Shown one piece after another: positions 25,786 to 33,990 of a stretch of 38,695 bases of DNA. The notes below the pieces were generated by a model that was given only the letters and a program-made list of their open reading frames with translations, did not search any database and was not told the DNA's origin. Positions within the stretch are counted from its first letter, which is position 1; each line of letters begins with the position of its first letter. A program made the position numbers and the translations under genes. Source of the stretch: Alphaproteobacteria bacterium (GTDB lineage: Bacteria; Pseudomonadota; Alphaproteobacteria; UBA2966; CAIVPW01); NCBI GenBank assembly GCA_016869235.1, contig VGER01000014.1:1-38695 (forward strand), written 5' to 3'.

Positions 25786-26906
25786 GTCAGCACCACGCGG
25801 TTCGCGGCCGCGGGCCGCCCGTAATGGTAGCCCTGCGCAATGTCGCAGCGGAGCTTCGACAAATGCTCGTGAGTGTCGCGATCTTCGATCCCTTCGGCGC
25901 AAACCTGCATGCCCAGTTCGTGCCCGAGGCTGATGATCGTGCGCACGATCGCTGCGGCCTCGCGCGATGCGGTGATCTCGCCCACAAAGGAGCGGTCGAT
26001 CTTGATCTCGCTGAACGGCAGGCGATGGAGTTGCACCATGGAGGAATATCCGGTGCCGAAGTCGTCCATCGACAGTCCGAAACCGGCCACGCGAAACCGG
26101 GTGAGGATCTCCATGCTGCGCGCAGACTCGTCCATCGCCCCCGTCTCTGTCACCTCCAGGATGAGGTGCTCCGGCTCGCAGTGCTCCTCGCGAACAAGCG
26201 CGAGGAACTTCTCGGGGATGCTGTCATCTTTGAGCATCGCTGCGTCGAGGTTCTCCGCGATCGAGACCTCGTATCCGGCCGTCGCCCATGCGCGGCGCTG
26301 GGCCGCAGCCGAGCGCAGCACATATTGGGTGAAGGGCTTCAGCAGCGGCGAGCGCTCCAGGAGCGGAATGAACTCGTTGGGTGGGACGACGCCTTTCTCG
26401 GGGTGACTCCAGCGCATCAGTGCCTCGGCGCCGATGATCTTCCTCGCGGCAATGGCGACCTTAGGCTGGAACTCGAGGAAGAACTCCCCGTTGCGCAGCG
26501 CCGCCTCCAGGTCGGATTCGCTGAACGCTTTGACTCTCTCCAGCGCCGTAGCCAGAAGCTGCCGCAGATCCTCATTGCGAAACGGCTTCTGCAGCGCCCC
26601 AATGATGCGCAGGCCATAGCTTTCGCTCAGACGCCGCGCGGACGCCAGCGTTCGCGGGTCGACGCCGCTCACCAAGACGATGGGCGATCGCACGCGGTGG
26701 TCGCCGAGACGGCGTAGCACCTCGATGCCGTTGCTGCCGCCGAAACGCATGTCGACGGTGATGACGCTGGGATGCGCGCGCTCCAGCGTGGCCGACAGAG
26801 CCAGCGGATCCGCCAGCGCGCTGCCCTCCAGTCCGATGACCCGCGCCACCCCGAGGATGAGGTCGCTGACGTCGGCCTCATCCTCGATGACAAGAATCCA
26901 CCCCAT
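25782..26906 (-). CDS. Response regulator with EAL domain (c-di-GMP phosphodiesterase)
   Basis: The protein has 374 residues. An N-terminal receiver (3-120) has acidic EDEAD, phosphoacceptor Asp in VITVDMRFGG, VLVSG and the lysine of LQKPF. An EAL domain (about 130-370) follows, with the signature AEALMRW, ENLDA, LEVTETGAMD, MDDFGTGYSSM, KIDRSFVGEI and VCAEGIED. These retain the metal- and substrate-binding acidic residues and the catalytic lysine, so c-di-GMP hydrolysis to pGpG is expected. The asparagine block reads SIAENLDA rather than the usual SVNLSA. I chose the ATG at 26904-26906 because the receiver starts there; the upstream open frame is promoter-region DNA. It is the first gene of a two-gene unit with the hybrid kinase. 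Confidence 0.9.
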   Translation of the reverse strand: MGWILVIEDEADVSDLILGVARVIGLEGSALADPLALSATLERAHPSVITVDMRFGGSNGIEVLRRLGDHRVRSPIVLVSGVDPRTLASARRLSESYGLRIIGALQKPFRNEDLRQLLATALERVKAFSESDLEAALRNGEFFLEFQPKVAIAARKIIGAEALMRWSHPEKGVVPPNEFIPLLERSPLLKPFTQYVLRSAAAQRRAWATAGYEVSIAENLDAAMLKDDSIPEKFLALVREEHCEPEHLILEVTETGAMDESARSMEILTRFRVAGFGLSMDDFGTGYSSMVQLHRLPFSEIKIDRSFVGEITASREAAAIVRTIISLGHELGMQVCAEGIEDRDTHEHLSKLRCDIAQGYHYGRPAAANRVVLT

Positions 26907-27084
26907 GCGCGCCCGCCCCCCAAATGCGCGACCGTGCAGCCAGCGTATGCGGCCCCGGTACAACCGAACCGTGATCCGTTTCACACAACCCCTGCGTTCC
27001 ATCCCACTGCCACTGCAGGCACGGGGCCGATCGCACGGCCGCCGAATCCGGCCACAGCCACGCCAGTCCAGCAACCATCCCGTG

Positions 27085-27099
27085 TGTGATCGCGTCACA
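27085..27099. promoter_or_regulatory. Dyad TGTGA-N5-TCACA
   Basis: A palindrome resembling a CRP/FNR half-site pair, but with a 5-nt spacer instead of the usual 6. It lies about 180 nt upstream of the REC-EAL start and about 190 nt upstream of the sigma-54 promoter, so it could serve either gene. The binding factor is unknown. Confidence 0.35.
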
Positions 27100-27236
27100 G
27101 ATCAGGCCGGTTGAACCGAGGGAACGGACGGATGGACGGGCGCTCGAATCTTAGGCAATCGCCCAACCAGCGCTCGTTCCCTGTGCACATGCGACGACGG
27201 GATGCCGCTCCATGAATCACGAACGCGCCTGGATTC

Positions 27237-27251
27237 ATTGGCGCTGCCAAT
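27237..27251. promoter_or_regulatory. Perfect palindrome ATTGGC-GCT-GCCAAT upstream of the sigma-54 promoter
   Basis: The palindrome ends 23 nt before the -24 element. It may be an operator or part of an activator site; bacterial enhancer-binding proteins usually bind further upstream (about -100), so a repressor or accessory site is equally possible. Confidence 0.4.
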
Positions 27252-27274
27252 AGCTTAGGCACGCTCGCGGGCCA

Positions 27275-27290
27275 TGGCATATGCGTTGCT
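27275..27290 (+). promoter_or_regulatory. Sigma-54 (RpoN) promoter of the urt-ure operon
   Basis: TGGCATATGCGTTGCT matches the consensus TGGCAYRN4TTGCW at every defined position, with GG at 27276-27277 and GC at 27288-27289 separated by exactly 10 nt. A start near 27301 would leave a leader of about 37 nt before the urtA ATG, which has its own AGGGG. Nitrogen limitation through NtrC is the expected trigger for a urea importer, which is inference. Confidence 0.85.
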
Positions 27291-27337
27291 ATGGGGGGCC
27301 GGTACCACAACCCAACGCATCGGGAGTTTCAGGGGAC

Positions 27338-28633
27338 ATGACCAAGCTTCTTTCATGGGCACGCGCGGCCGCGGTTGCCGCCGGCGCTCTTGCCGGCGTC
27401 GCCAGCGCCGGCCCTGCGTTCGCGCAGGCGGCGGCGCCGATCAAGGTCGGCGTGCTGCATTCGCTGTCCGGCACCATGGCAATCAGCGAGACGACGCTGA
27501 AGGACACCATGCTGATGCTGGTGGACGACCTCAACAAGAAGGGCGGCCTGTTGGGCCGACCCGTGCAAGCGGTCGTCGTCGACCCGGCCTCCGACTGGCC
27601 GCTGTTCGCCGAGAAGGCGCGCGAGCTGCTCACCCAGCACAAGGTCGACGTGGTGTTCGGCAACTGGACGTCCGTGTCGCGCAAGTCCGTGCTGCCGGTG
27701 TTCGAGGAGCTGAACGGCCTCTTGTTCTATCCGGTGCAGTACGAGGGCGAGGAGTCCTCGCGCAACGTCTTCTACACCGGCGCCGCGCCGAACCAGCAGG
27801 CGATCCCGGCGGTCGAGTACCTGATGAGCCGCGACGGCGGCGAGGCCAAGCGCTTCGTCCTGCTCGGCACCGACTACGTCTATCCGCGCACCACCAACAA
27901 GATCCTGCGCGCGTTCCTGAACTCCAAGGGCATCGCCGACGCCGACATCATGGAGAACTACACGCCGTTCGGTCATTCCGACTGGCAGACCATCGTCGGC
28001 CAAGTGAAGCAGTTTGCCTCGGCCGGCAAGAAGACGGCCGTGGTCTCCACCATCAACGGCGACGCCAACGTTCCTTTCTATAAGGAGCTGGCCAACCAGG
28101 GCGTCAAGGCCACCGACATCCCGGTCGTCGCGTTCTCGGTCGGCGAGGAAGAGCTCGCCGGTCTCGACACGGCGCCGCTGGTCGGTCACCTGGCCGCGTG
28201 GAACTACTTCATGTCGATCAACACGGCGCAGAACAAGGCGTTCATCTCGAAGTGGCACGCGTTCATCGGCAACACCAAGCGCGTCGTCAACGACCCGATG
28301 GAGGCCCACTACATCGGCTTCAACATGTGGGTGCAGGCGGTGAAGCAGGCCGGCACCACCAACGTCGACGCCGTGCGCCAGGCCATGTACGGCCAGAAGT
28401 TCATGAACCTGAACGGCCAGATGGCGGTGATGAACACCAACCATCACCTGTCCAAGCCGGTGCTGATCGGCGAGATCCAGGCCAACGGCCAGTTCGACAT
28501 CGTCTGGAAGACGCCCGGCGTGGTGGTCGGCGACGCCTGGTCCGACTTCATCCCGGAGAGCAAGCCGCTGGTCGCCGACTGGACCTATCCGTGGGTCTGC
28601 GGCAACTGCACCGAGCCGAAGTTCAAGAACTAG
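27338..28633 (+). CDS. urtA: Urea ABC transporter substrate-binding protein UrtA
   Basis: The protein has 431 residues. The N terminus is a signal peptide (MTKLLSWARAAAVAAGALAG ending AFA before QAA), so the mature protein is periplasmic. The body is a Leu/Ile/Val-type binding protein of the urea/short-chain amide subgroup: IKVGVLHSLSGTMAISE, GRPVQAVVVDPASDWPLFAE, VDVVFGNWTSVSRKSVLPVF, LFYPVQYEGEESSRNVFYTG, and the C-terminal CGNCTEP pair of cysteines. It captures urea for UrtBC. The ATG at 27338 has AGGGG directly upstream; earlier in-frame starts overlap the sigma-54 promoter. It is the first gene of the operon, followed by a strong hairpin. Confidence 0.95.
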   Translation: MTKLLSWARAAAVAAGALAGVASAGPAFAQAAAPIKVGVLHSLSGTMAISETTLKDTMLMLVDDLNKKGGLLGRPVQAVVVDPASDWPLFAEKARELLTQHKVDVVFGNWTSVSRKSVLPVFEELNGLLFYPVQYEGEESSRNVFYTGAAPNQQAIPAVEYLMSRDGGEAKRFVLLGTDYVYPRTTNKILRAFLNSKGIADADIMENYTPFGHSDWQTIVGQVKQFASAGKKTAVVSTINGDANVPFYKELANQGVKATDIPVVAFSVGEEELAGLDTAPLVGHLAAWNYFMSINTAQNKAFISKWHAFIGNTKRVVNDPMEAHYIGFNMWVQAVKQAGTTNVDAVRQAMYGQKFMNLNGQMAVMNTNHHLSKPVLIGEIQANGQFDIVWKTPGVVVGDAWSDFIPESKPLVADWTYPWVCGNCTEPKFKN

Positions 28634-28653
28634 TCCGCCTACCGCGACGGCTT

Positions 28654-28690
28654 CCCCCGGGCTCGTTGTCCTCCCCTTCGAGCCCGGGGG
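28654..28690 (+). other. Strong hairpin between urtA and urtB
   Basis: A perfect 12-bp stem cccccgggctcg/cgagcccggggg (28654-28665 and 28679-28690) with a 13-nt pyrimidine-rich loop. No T-run follows, so it is unlikely to be a full intrinsic terminator. It probably protects the 3' end of a processed urtA transcript or causes partial termination, raising binding protein over permease levels. Confidence 0.75.
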
Positions 28691-28750
28691 ATCGGCCGAC
28701 ATAGCCAAGACTCCTTGGCGCAAGTTCCACCGCCCAGTTTGGCGACTCCG

Positions 28751-30418
28751 ATGGTGCATGCAATGGTGACCCAAGCTTTGGGGAGCTTGGCCCGCGCGCT
28801 CTTACTCTGCGCGGCGTTGTTCTCCGGAACGGCATACGCGCAGGCGATCGAGGCCAAGTCCATCGAGGACCTTGTCGCGATCCTCGGCGCCGGCGACTTC
28901 ACGGCCAAGATCGACGCCACCCAGGCGCTGGCGACGACGGGCGACCCCCGCCTCGTGCCGATCCTGCAGGCGCTCCTCGACGGCAACCTCTATGCGCGCA
29001 AGTCCGACCACCTCGTCGTCATCGGCAAGGAGCAGGGCGGCACGCTGACCGCCACCGACCCGCTCGCCGAGAAGGTGATCGGCCAGGCGCCGGTAGCCGA
29101 CTTCGAGCGCGCGCGCGTCAACAACCGCTTGCGCACCGTGCTGCAGACCGCGCTCGGCGCACTGCAGCTGGCGCACCCCGATCCGTCGCGCCGCAAGGCG
29201 TCCGCCGACGCACTCTTCAAGACGCCGAGCGTGGAGATGATCGAGCCGCTGCGGCTGGCGATCGAGCACGAGCACAACGGCACCGCGCGGCGCGCCCTGG
29301 TGCGCGCCCTGGCCGCCACCGAGCTGCAGTTCTCCGAGAAGATCGATGCGAAGCGCGCGGCGGTGGTCACCCTCGCCGCCCTCGCCGACCCCGACGTGCG
29401 CTCCTACCTCAACGGCCGAATCAACAGCATTCCCGAGACCGCCAACGCCGAGCAGCAGGAGCTGAAGGCGGCGATGACCGCCGCCGTGGTGCAGATCGAG
29501 CGCCGCATCGCCTCGTGGCAGACGTTCGGCAACGTCCTGCAGGGCATCTCGCTGGGCAGCGTGCTGCTGCTCGCCGCCATCGGCCTCGCCATCACCTTCG
29601 GCGTGATGGGCGTCATCAACATGGCGCACGGCGAGATGGTGATGCTCGGCGCCTACACGACCTACGTCGTGCAGCTCGCCTTCCGCCAGTACCTGCCGGG
29701 CGGACTGGACTACGCGCTGCTGGTCGCCGTCCCCGCCGCGTTCGCGGTCAGCGGCCTGGTCGGCGTCGCCATCGAGCGCGGCATCATCCGCTGGCTGTAC
29801 GGCCGTCCCCTCGAGACGCTGCTCGCCACCTGGGGCCTGTCGCTGATGCTGCAGCAGGCGGTGCGCAGCTTCTTCGGGCCGACCAACATGCAGGTGACGA
29901 GCCCGTCGTGGATGTCGGGCGCCGTCGAGCTCACCGGCGGAGTCGTCGTCACCTACAACCGCATCTGGATCGCGGTGTTCGCGCTCCTGGTGTTCGGCCT
30001 CCTGATCTTCATCCAGCGCCGCACGCAGTTCGGCCTGCAGATGCGCGCGGTGACCCAGAACCGCCGCATGGCGCGCTCGATGGGCATCCGCTCCGGGTGG
30101 GTGGATGCGCTCACCTTCGGACTGGGCTCGGGCATCGCCGGCATGGCGGGCGTGGCGCTCAGCCAGATCGACAACGTCAGCCCGAACCTCGGCCAGGGCT
30201 ACATCGTCGACTCGTTCATGGTGGTGGTGTTCGGCGGCGTCGGCAACCTGTGGGGCACGCTGGTCGGCGCGTTCGGCCTCGGCATCATCAACAAGTTCCT
30301 CGAACCGTACGCCGGCGCGGTGCTCGGCAAGATCCTCGTGCTGGTCGCCATCGTCCTGTTCATCCAGTGGCGGCCGCGCGGACTGTTCGCGCTCAAGGGC
30401 CGCGCGGTGGAGGCATAA
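28751..30418 (+). CDS. urtB: Urea ABC transporter permease UrtB
   Basis: The protein has 555 residues from the ATG at 28751; the ATG at 28763 is equally reasonable, and both precede a signal-like segment (LGSLARALLLCAALFSGTAYA). UrtB is unusual among LivH-type permeases in having a long extracytoplasmic N-terminal domain, seen here as about 220 residues of alternating helices. A typical LivH core follows: LQGISLGSVLLLAAIGLAIT, GVMGVINMAHGEMVMLGAY, GIIRWLYGRPLETLLATWGL, and the inner loop with QIDNVSPNLGQGYIVDSFMV. It pairs with UrtC to form the channel. The stop TAA abuts the urtC ATG directly, and GGAGGC at the end of urtB serves as the urtC ribosome site. Confidence 0.94.
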   Translation: MVHAMVTQALGSLARALLLCAALFSGTAYAQAIEAKSIEDLVAILGAGDFTAKIDATQALATTGDPRLVPILQALLDGNLYARKSDHLVVIGKEQGGTLTATDPLAEKVIGQAPVADFERARVNNRLRTVLQTALGALQLAHPDPSRRKASADALFKTPSVEMIEPLRLAIEHEHNGTARRALVRALAATELQFSEKIDAKRAAVVTLAALADPDVRSYLNGRINSIPETANAEQQELKAAMTAAVVQIERRIASWQTFGNVLQGISLGSVLLLAAIGLAITFGVMGVINMAHGEMVMLGAYTTYVVQLAFRQYLPGGLDYALLVAVPAAFAVSGLVGVAIERGIIRWLYGRPLETLLATWGLSLMLQQAVRSFFGPTNMQVTSPSWMSGAVELTGGVVVTYNRIWIAVFALLVFGLLIFIQRRTQFGLQMRAVTQNRRMARSMGIRSGWVDALTFGLGSGIAGMAGVALSQIDNVSPNLGQGYIVDSFMVVVFGGVGNLWGTLVGAFGLGIINKFLEPYAGAVLGKILVLVAIVLFIQWRPRGLFALKGRAVEA

Positions 30419-31573
30419 ATGCGACGCCAAGGCTCGCTCTTCTTCCAGACACTCGGCGACACCGGCGGCACAATCCTCGTCGCGCTCCTGCTCGCGGCCG
30501 CGGTGCTGGTGCCGATCCTCAACGGCTTGCCGGCAAGCTCGCCGTTCCACGTCTCCAACTACCTGGTGTCGCTGTTCGGCAAGTACTTGTGCTTTGCCTT
30601 GCTGGCGCTGTCGGTGGACCTCATCTGGGGCTTCGCGGGAATCCTGTCGCTCGGCCACGGCGCGTTCTTCGCCCTCGGCGGCTATGCCATGGGCATGCAC
30701 CTGATGCGCGAGATCGGCACGCGCGGCGTCTACGGCAATCCGGTGCTGCCCGACTTCATGGTGTTCCTGAACTGGAAGGAGTTGCCCTGGTACTGGTACG
30801 GCTTTGATTCCTTCCCGTTTGCCGCGCTGATGGCGGTGCTGATGCCCGGCGCGCTGGCCTTCGTGTTCGGCTGGTTCGCCTTCCGCAGCCGCGTCACCGG
30901 CGTGTACTTGTCCATCATCACCCAGGCACTGACGTTCGCGCTGATGCTGGCGTTCTTCCGCAACAACTTCGGCTTCGGCGGCAACAACGGCCTCACCGAC
31001 TTCAAGGACATCCTCGGCTACAGCCTGCAGGCGCCGACGACGCGCGTGACGCTGTTCGCGGCATCGGCGCTGGCGCTCGCCCTCGGCTACGTGCTGTGCC
31101 GGTTCCTGGTGTCGTCGCGGCTCGGCAGCGTGCTGATCGCGGTGCGCGACGCCGAGTCGCGCACGCGGTTCCTGGGATATCGCGTCGAGCACTACAAGCT
31201 GTTCGCCTTCGTCGTCTCGGCCATGCTGGCCGGCATCGCCGGCGCGCTGTACGTGCCGCAGGTCGGCATCATCAATCCGCGCGAGTTCGCGCCGGCCAAC
31301 TCCATCGAGATCGTCATCTGGGTGGCGGTCGGTGGTCGCGGCACCCTGTGGGGCGCGGCATTGGGCGCCGTGCTGGTCAACTACGGCAAGACTTACTTCA
31401 CCGGCGCGCTGCCCGAGATGTGGCTGTACGTGCTGGGCGCCCTGTTCATCGGCGTGACGCTGTTCCTGCCCAAGGGCGTCGGCGGCTCCGCGCGCGAGTG
31501 GATCGGCAAGCTGATGGCGCGCGCGACCAAGGCGAAACTGGCGCTTGCGCCGCAGCCGGGAGTCACCGAATGA
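30419..31573 (+). CDS. urtC: Urea ABC transporter permease UrtC
   Basis: The protein has 384 residues. It is a LivM-type inner-membrane permease with about ten hydrophobic segments: LFGKYLCFALLALSVDLIWG, GFAGILSLGHGAFFALGGYA, FRSRVTGVYLSIITQALTFA, NNFGFGGNNGLTDFKDILGY. The cytoplasmic coupling loop is VRDAESRTRFLGYRVEHYKL, and IEIVIWVAVGGRGTLWGAAL lies near the end. Loop insertions with aromatic residues (ELPWYWYGFDSFPF) are characteristic of UrtC. Its ATG follows the urtB stop with no gap, and its TGA overlaps the urtD ATG (ATGA). Confidence 0.94.
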   Translation: MRRQGSLFFQTLGDTGGTILVALLLAAAVLVPILNGLPASSPFHVSNYLVSLFGKYLCFALLALSVDLIWGFAGILSLGHGAFFALGGYAMGMHLMREIGTRGVYGNPVLPDFMVFLNWKELPWYWYGFDSFPFAALMAVLMPGALAFVFGWFAFRSRVTGVYLSIITQALTFALMLAFFRNNFGFGGNNGLTDFKDILGYSLQAPTTRVTLFAASALALALGYVLCRFLVSSRLGSVLIAVRDAESRTRFLGYRVEHYKLFAFVVSAMLAGIAGALYVPQVGIINPREFAPANSIEIVIWVAVGGRGTLWGAALGAVLVNYGKTYFTGALPEMWLYVLGALFIGVTLFLPKGVGGSAREWIGKLMARATKAKLALAPQPGVTE

Positions 31574-32337
31574 ACGCGCACGCTCCTGCTACCGCTGCGG
31601 CGGCGAGCATCCTCTATCTCGACGACGTCACGGTCAGCTTCGACGGATTCCGCGCCCTCAACAAGCTTAGCTTCTACCTGGTGCCGGGTGAATTGCGCGC
31701 GGTCATCGGGCCGAACGGCGCCGGCAAGACCACCATGATGGACGTCATCACCGGCAAGACACGGCCCGACTCCGGCGAAGTCTTCTTCGCCGGCAACGTG
31801 GACTTGACGCACCTGGACGAGGCGGCGATCGCCAACCTCGGCATCGGACGCAAATTCCAGAAGCCGACGGTGTTCGAGACCCAGACGGTGGACGACAACC
31901 TGCGCCTGGCGCTGCGCGACAAGCGCGGCGTGCTTGCCTCCCTGTTCTCGCGCACCAGCGCGGCGCAGGCGGAGCGTCTGGACGAGCTGCTGCTGACGAT
32001 CGGCTTGGCCGATCAGCGCACGACCCTCGCCGGCCTGCTGTCGCACGGCCAGAAGCAATGGCTGGAGATCGGCATGCTGCTCGCCCAGGAGCCGCAACTG
32101 TTGCTGGTGGACGAGCCGGCGGCCGGCATGACGGACGCCGAGACCGAAGCCACCGCCAGGCTCCTGCGCGCCATCGCCAAGGACCGCTCGGTGGTCATCG
32201 TCGAGCACGACATGGAGTTCGTGCGCGCTCTCGAGGCCAAGGTCACCGTGCTGCACGAGGGCTCGGTGCTGGCCGAAGGCTCGATGGAGCACGTGCAGAA
32301 TCACCCGCGCGTCATCGAAGTGTACCTGGGCCGGTAG
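31570..32337 (+). CDS. urtD: Urea ABC transporter ATP-binding protein UrtD
   Basis: The protein has 255 residues. This LivG-type ATPase has Walker A GPNGAGKTT, the Q-loop region IGRKFQKPTVFETQTV, the signature variant LSHGQKQWLEIG, Walker B LLLVDEPAAGM and the switch histidine in VIVEHDMEFV. It forms a heterodimer with UrtE on the cytosolic face of UrtBC. The signature LSHGQ replaces LSGGQ, which is normal for UrtD. The ATG (31570) overlaps the urtC stop; longer reading upstream is urtC in another frame. A palindromic repeat of about 65 nt separates it from urtE. Confidence 0.95.
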   Translation: MNAHAPATAAAASILYLDDVTVSFDGFRALNKLSFYLVPGELRAVIGPNGAGKTTMMDVITGKTRPDSGEVFFAGNVDLTHLDEAAIANLGIGRKFQKPTVFETQTVDDNLRLALRDKRGVLASLFSRTSAAQAERLDELLLTIGLADQRTTLAGLLSHGQKQWLEIGMLLAQEPQLLLVDEPAAGMTDAETEATARLLRAIAKDRSVVIVEHDMEFVRALEAKVTVLHEGSVLAEGSMEHVQNHPRVIEVYLGR

Positions 32338-32360
32338 GTCATGCCGATGCAGACACAAAT

Positions 32361-32425
32361 CCTCATGCTGAGCCTGTCGAAGGATGAGCTCGCGAGCCTC
32401 GTCCTTCGACAGGCTCAGGACGAGG
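32361..32425. repeat. Dispersed intergenic palindromic repeat, copy 2, inside the urt operon
   Basis: Unit A (32361-32388, cctcatgctgagcctgtcga...) matches unit A of copy 1 at 26 of 28 positions by eye, in opposite orientation. Unit B has arms cctcgtcct (32397-32405) and aggacgagg (32417-32425), identical to copy 1, with loop tcgacaggctc. Between them lies ctcgcgag, itself palindromic. The end of the element carries AGGAG (32423-32427), 9 nt before the urtE GTG. Confidence 0.85.
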
Positions 32426-32436
32426 AGTCTCGCTAA

Positions 32437-33132
32437 GTGCTCGAAGTCGAGAACCTCGACCTCTACTACGGCGCTAGCCAGGCGCTGCGCTCCGTCAACA
32501 TGGCCGCCACCAATGGCGGCATCACCTGCGTGCTGGGGCGCAACGGCGTCGGCAAGACCAGTCTCTTGCGCGCCATCGCCGGTCACCTGCCCATCCGCGC
32601 CGGCAAGATCACCTGGGAGGGCCGTGATCTCAAAGGCGTCGCCGCCGACGAGCGGGCGCGGCGCGGCATCGCCTCGGTACCGCAGGGGCGCGAGATCTTC
32701 CCGCTGCTGACGGTCGAGGAGAACCTGCGCACCGGCTTCGCCGCCGCGCCGCGCGCGCTGCGCTCCATCCCCGACGACATCTTCGAGCTGTTCCCGGTGC
32801 TGCGCGACATGCTGCGCCGCCGCGGCGGCGACCTGTCCGGCGGCCAGCAGCAGCAGCTCGCCATCGCCCGCGCGCTGGTGACGCGGCCGCGGCTTCTCAT
32901 TCTCGACGAGCCGACCGAAGGCATCCAGCCGTCGATCATCAAGGAGATCGAGCGCGTCATCCGCCTGCTCGGTCAGCGCGGCGACATGGCGATCGTGCTG
33001 GTCGAGCAGTACTTCGAGTTTGCCAAGAACCTCGCGGATCGCTTTCTGGTCCTCGAACGAGGCAGGGTTGTTGCTGCTGGAGACCGCGCCGCCATGGCGA
33101 GCACCGATGTACGTCGCTTCCTTACCGTCTGA
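32437..33132 (+). CDS. urtE: Urea ABC transporter ATP-binding protein UrtE
   Basis: The protein has 231 residues from a GTG start. This LivF-type ATPase has Walker A GRNGVGKTSLL, the Q-loop region SVPQGREIFPLLTVEENL, signature DLSGGQQQQLAIARAL, Walker B LLILDEPTEGIQPS and the switch region IVLVEQYFEFAK (Gln in place of His after the Glu, as is usual for LivF-type proteins). It completes the urea importer with UrtD. The only plausible ribosome site is AGGAG at 32423-32427, which lies at the edge of the palindromic repeat. The 3' end overlaps ureD by 26 nt, joining the transport and urease halves into one operon. Confidence 0.95.
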   Translation: MLEVENLDLYYGASQALRSVNMAATNGGITCVLGRNGVGKTSLLRAIAGHLPIRAGKITWEGRDLKGVAADERARRGIASVPQGREIFPLLTVEENLRTGFAAAPRALRSIPDDIFELFPVLRDMLRRRGGDLSGGQQQQLAIARALVTRPRLLILDEPTEGIQPSIIKEIERVIRLLGQRGDMAIVLVEQYFEFAKNLADRFLVLERGRVVAAGDRAAMASTDVRRFLTV

Positions 33133-33988
33133 GGTGCACCTCACACCGCTCGCGCCGGAGGCTCTGGCGCAGCAGAACCGCTCGCACGGGCGTGCGCGCA
33201 TCGCGTTCGCCTTGCGCGCCGGACGCACGGCGCTGGACTCGCTCTACCAGCAGGGCTGCACGCGCGTGTTGCGGCCAATGACGGCGCCCGGGGCATCGCC
33301 GCAAGCGGTGCTCGTCAACACTGCCGGCGGCATCACCGGCGGCGACAGCCTGCACACGGACGTGCGCATCGGCCCGCAGGCTGGGGCGGTCATCACCAGC
33401 CAGGCGGCGGAGAAGATCTACCGCTCCGCCGGCGGCAACGCCCAGGTGCGCACGGACCTCACCGTCGACGACGGCGCGTGGCTGGCGTGGCTGCCGCAGG
33501 AAACCATCCTGTTCGACGGCAGCCGTCTGGCGCGCGAGACCCACATCACGGTCGGCAAGGGCGCGCGCCTGCTCGCCTGCGAGGCGATCGCCTTCGGGCG
33601 CCAGGCCCGCAAGGAGCAGATGCGCAGCGGCCTGCTGCACGATACCTGGCGCCTGCACCGCGACGGCAAGCTGGTGTGGGCCGACGCCCTGCGCCTCGAG
33701 GACGACGTCGCCGGGCTGCTGGCGCGCCCCGCCACCGCCGACGGCGCGGTCGCCCTCGCCACCGTGCTGTATGTCGCCGACGAAGCGGCGGCCCTGCTGG
33801 AGACCGCGCGCGAGCTGACCGGCTGCGCGCACGTCACCGCCGCCGCGACGACGATGGGCAGAGTGCTGCTGGCACGCTTTGCCGCAGACAGCCTGTATGC
33901 GCTGCGCCAGGAGCTGGTGCCGTTCCTCGGCCTGTTCCTGGAAGCGGCCGACATCCCGACCTGCCTGCCGCGCGCCTGGAGCCTGTAG
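33107..33988 (+). CDS. ureD: Urease accessory protein UreD
   Basis: The protein has 293 residues from the ATG at 33107, giving a 26-nt overlap with urtE. Recognisable blocks are [20 protein letters not shown], then [42 protein letters not shown] and the C-terminal REL-type ending CLPRAWSL. UreD binds apo-urease first and forms the UreD-F-G complex through which nickel passes to the active site. The start is uncertain because an upstream in-frame start at 33020 exists, but it would lie deep inside urtE. The ureA ATG follows after 2 nt. Confidence 0.93.
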   Translation: MYVASLPSEVHLTPLAPEALAQQNRSHGRARIAFALRAGRTALDSLYQQGCTRVLRPMTAPGASPQAVLVNTAGGITGGDSLHTDVRIGPQAGAVITSQAAEKIYRSAGGNAQVRTDLTVDDGAWLAWLPQETILFDGSRLARETHITVGKGARLLACEAIAFGRQARKEQMRSGLLHDTWRLHRDGKLVWADALRLEDDVAGLLARPATADGAVALATVLYVADEAAALLETARELTGCAHVTAAATTMGRVLLARFAADSLYALRQELVPFLGLFLEAADIPTCLPRAWSL

Positions 33989-33990
33989 CG

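Larger units (their letters stand above)
26907..27337. other. Divergent intergenic control region (431 bp) between REC-EAL gene and urtA
   Basis: No gene is supported here. The region holds a sigma-54 promoter for urtA (27275-27290), a 15-bp perfect palindrome just upstream of it (27237-27251), a TGTGA-N5-TCACA dyad (27085-27099), a cggtt-g-aaccg palindrome (27108-27118), and an agggaacg/cgttccct inverted repeat with a 48-nt gap (27119-27126 and 27175-27182). I found no canonical NtrC site (GCAC-N7-GTGC type) by eye. Confidence 0.6.

Noticed and set aside
28802..31192. A 796-codon open frame on the minus strand opposite urtB/urtC
   Set aside because: It is antisense to two well-supported permease genes and has the His/Arg/Glu/Gln-rich low-complexity composition expected from the complement of GC-rich coding DNA.
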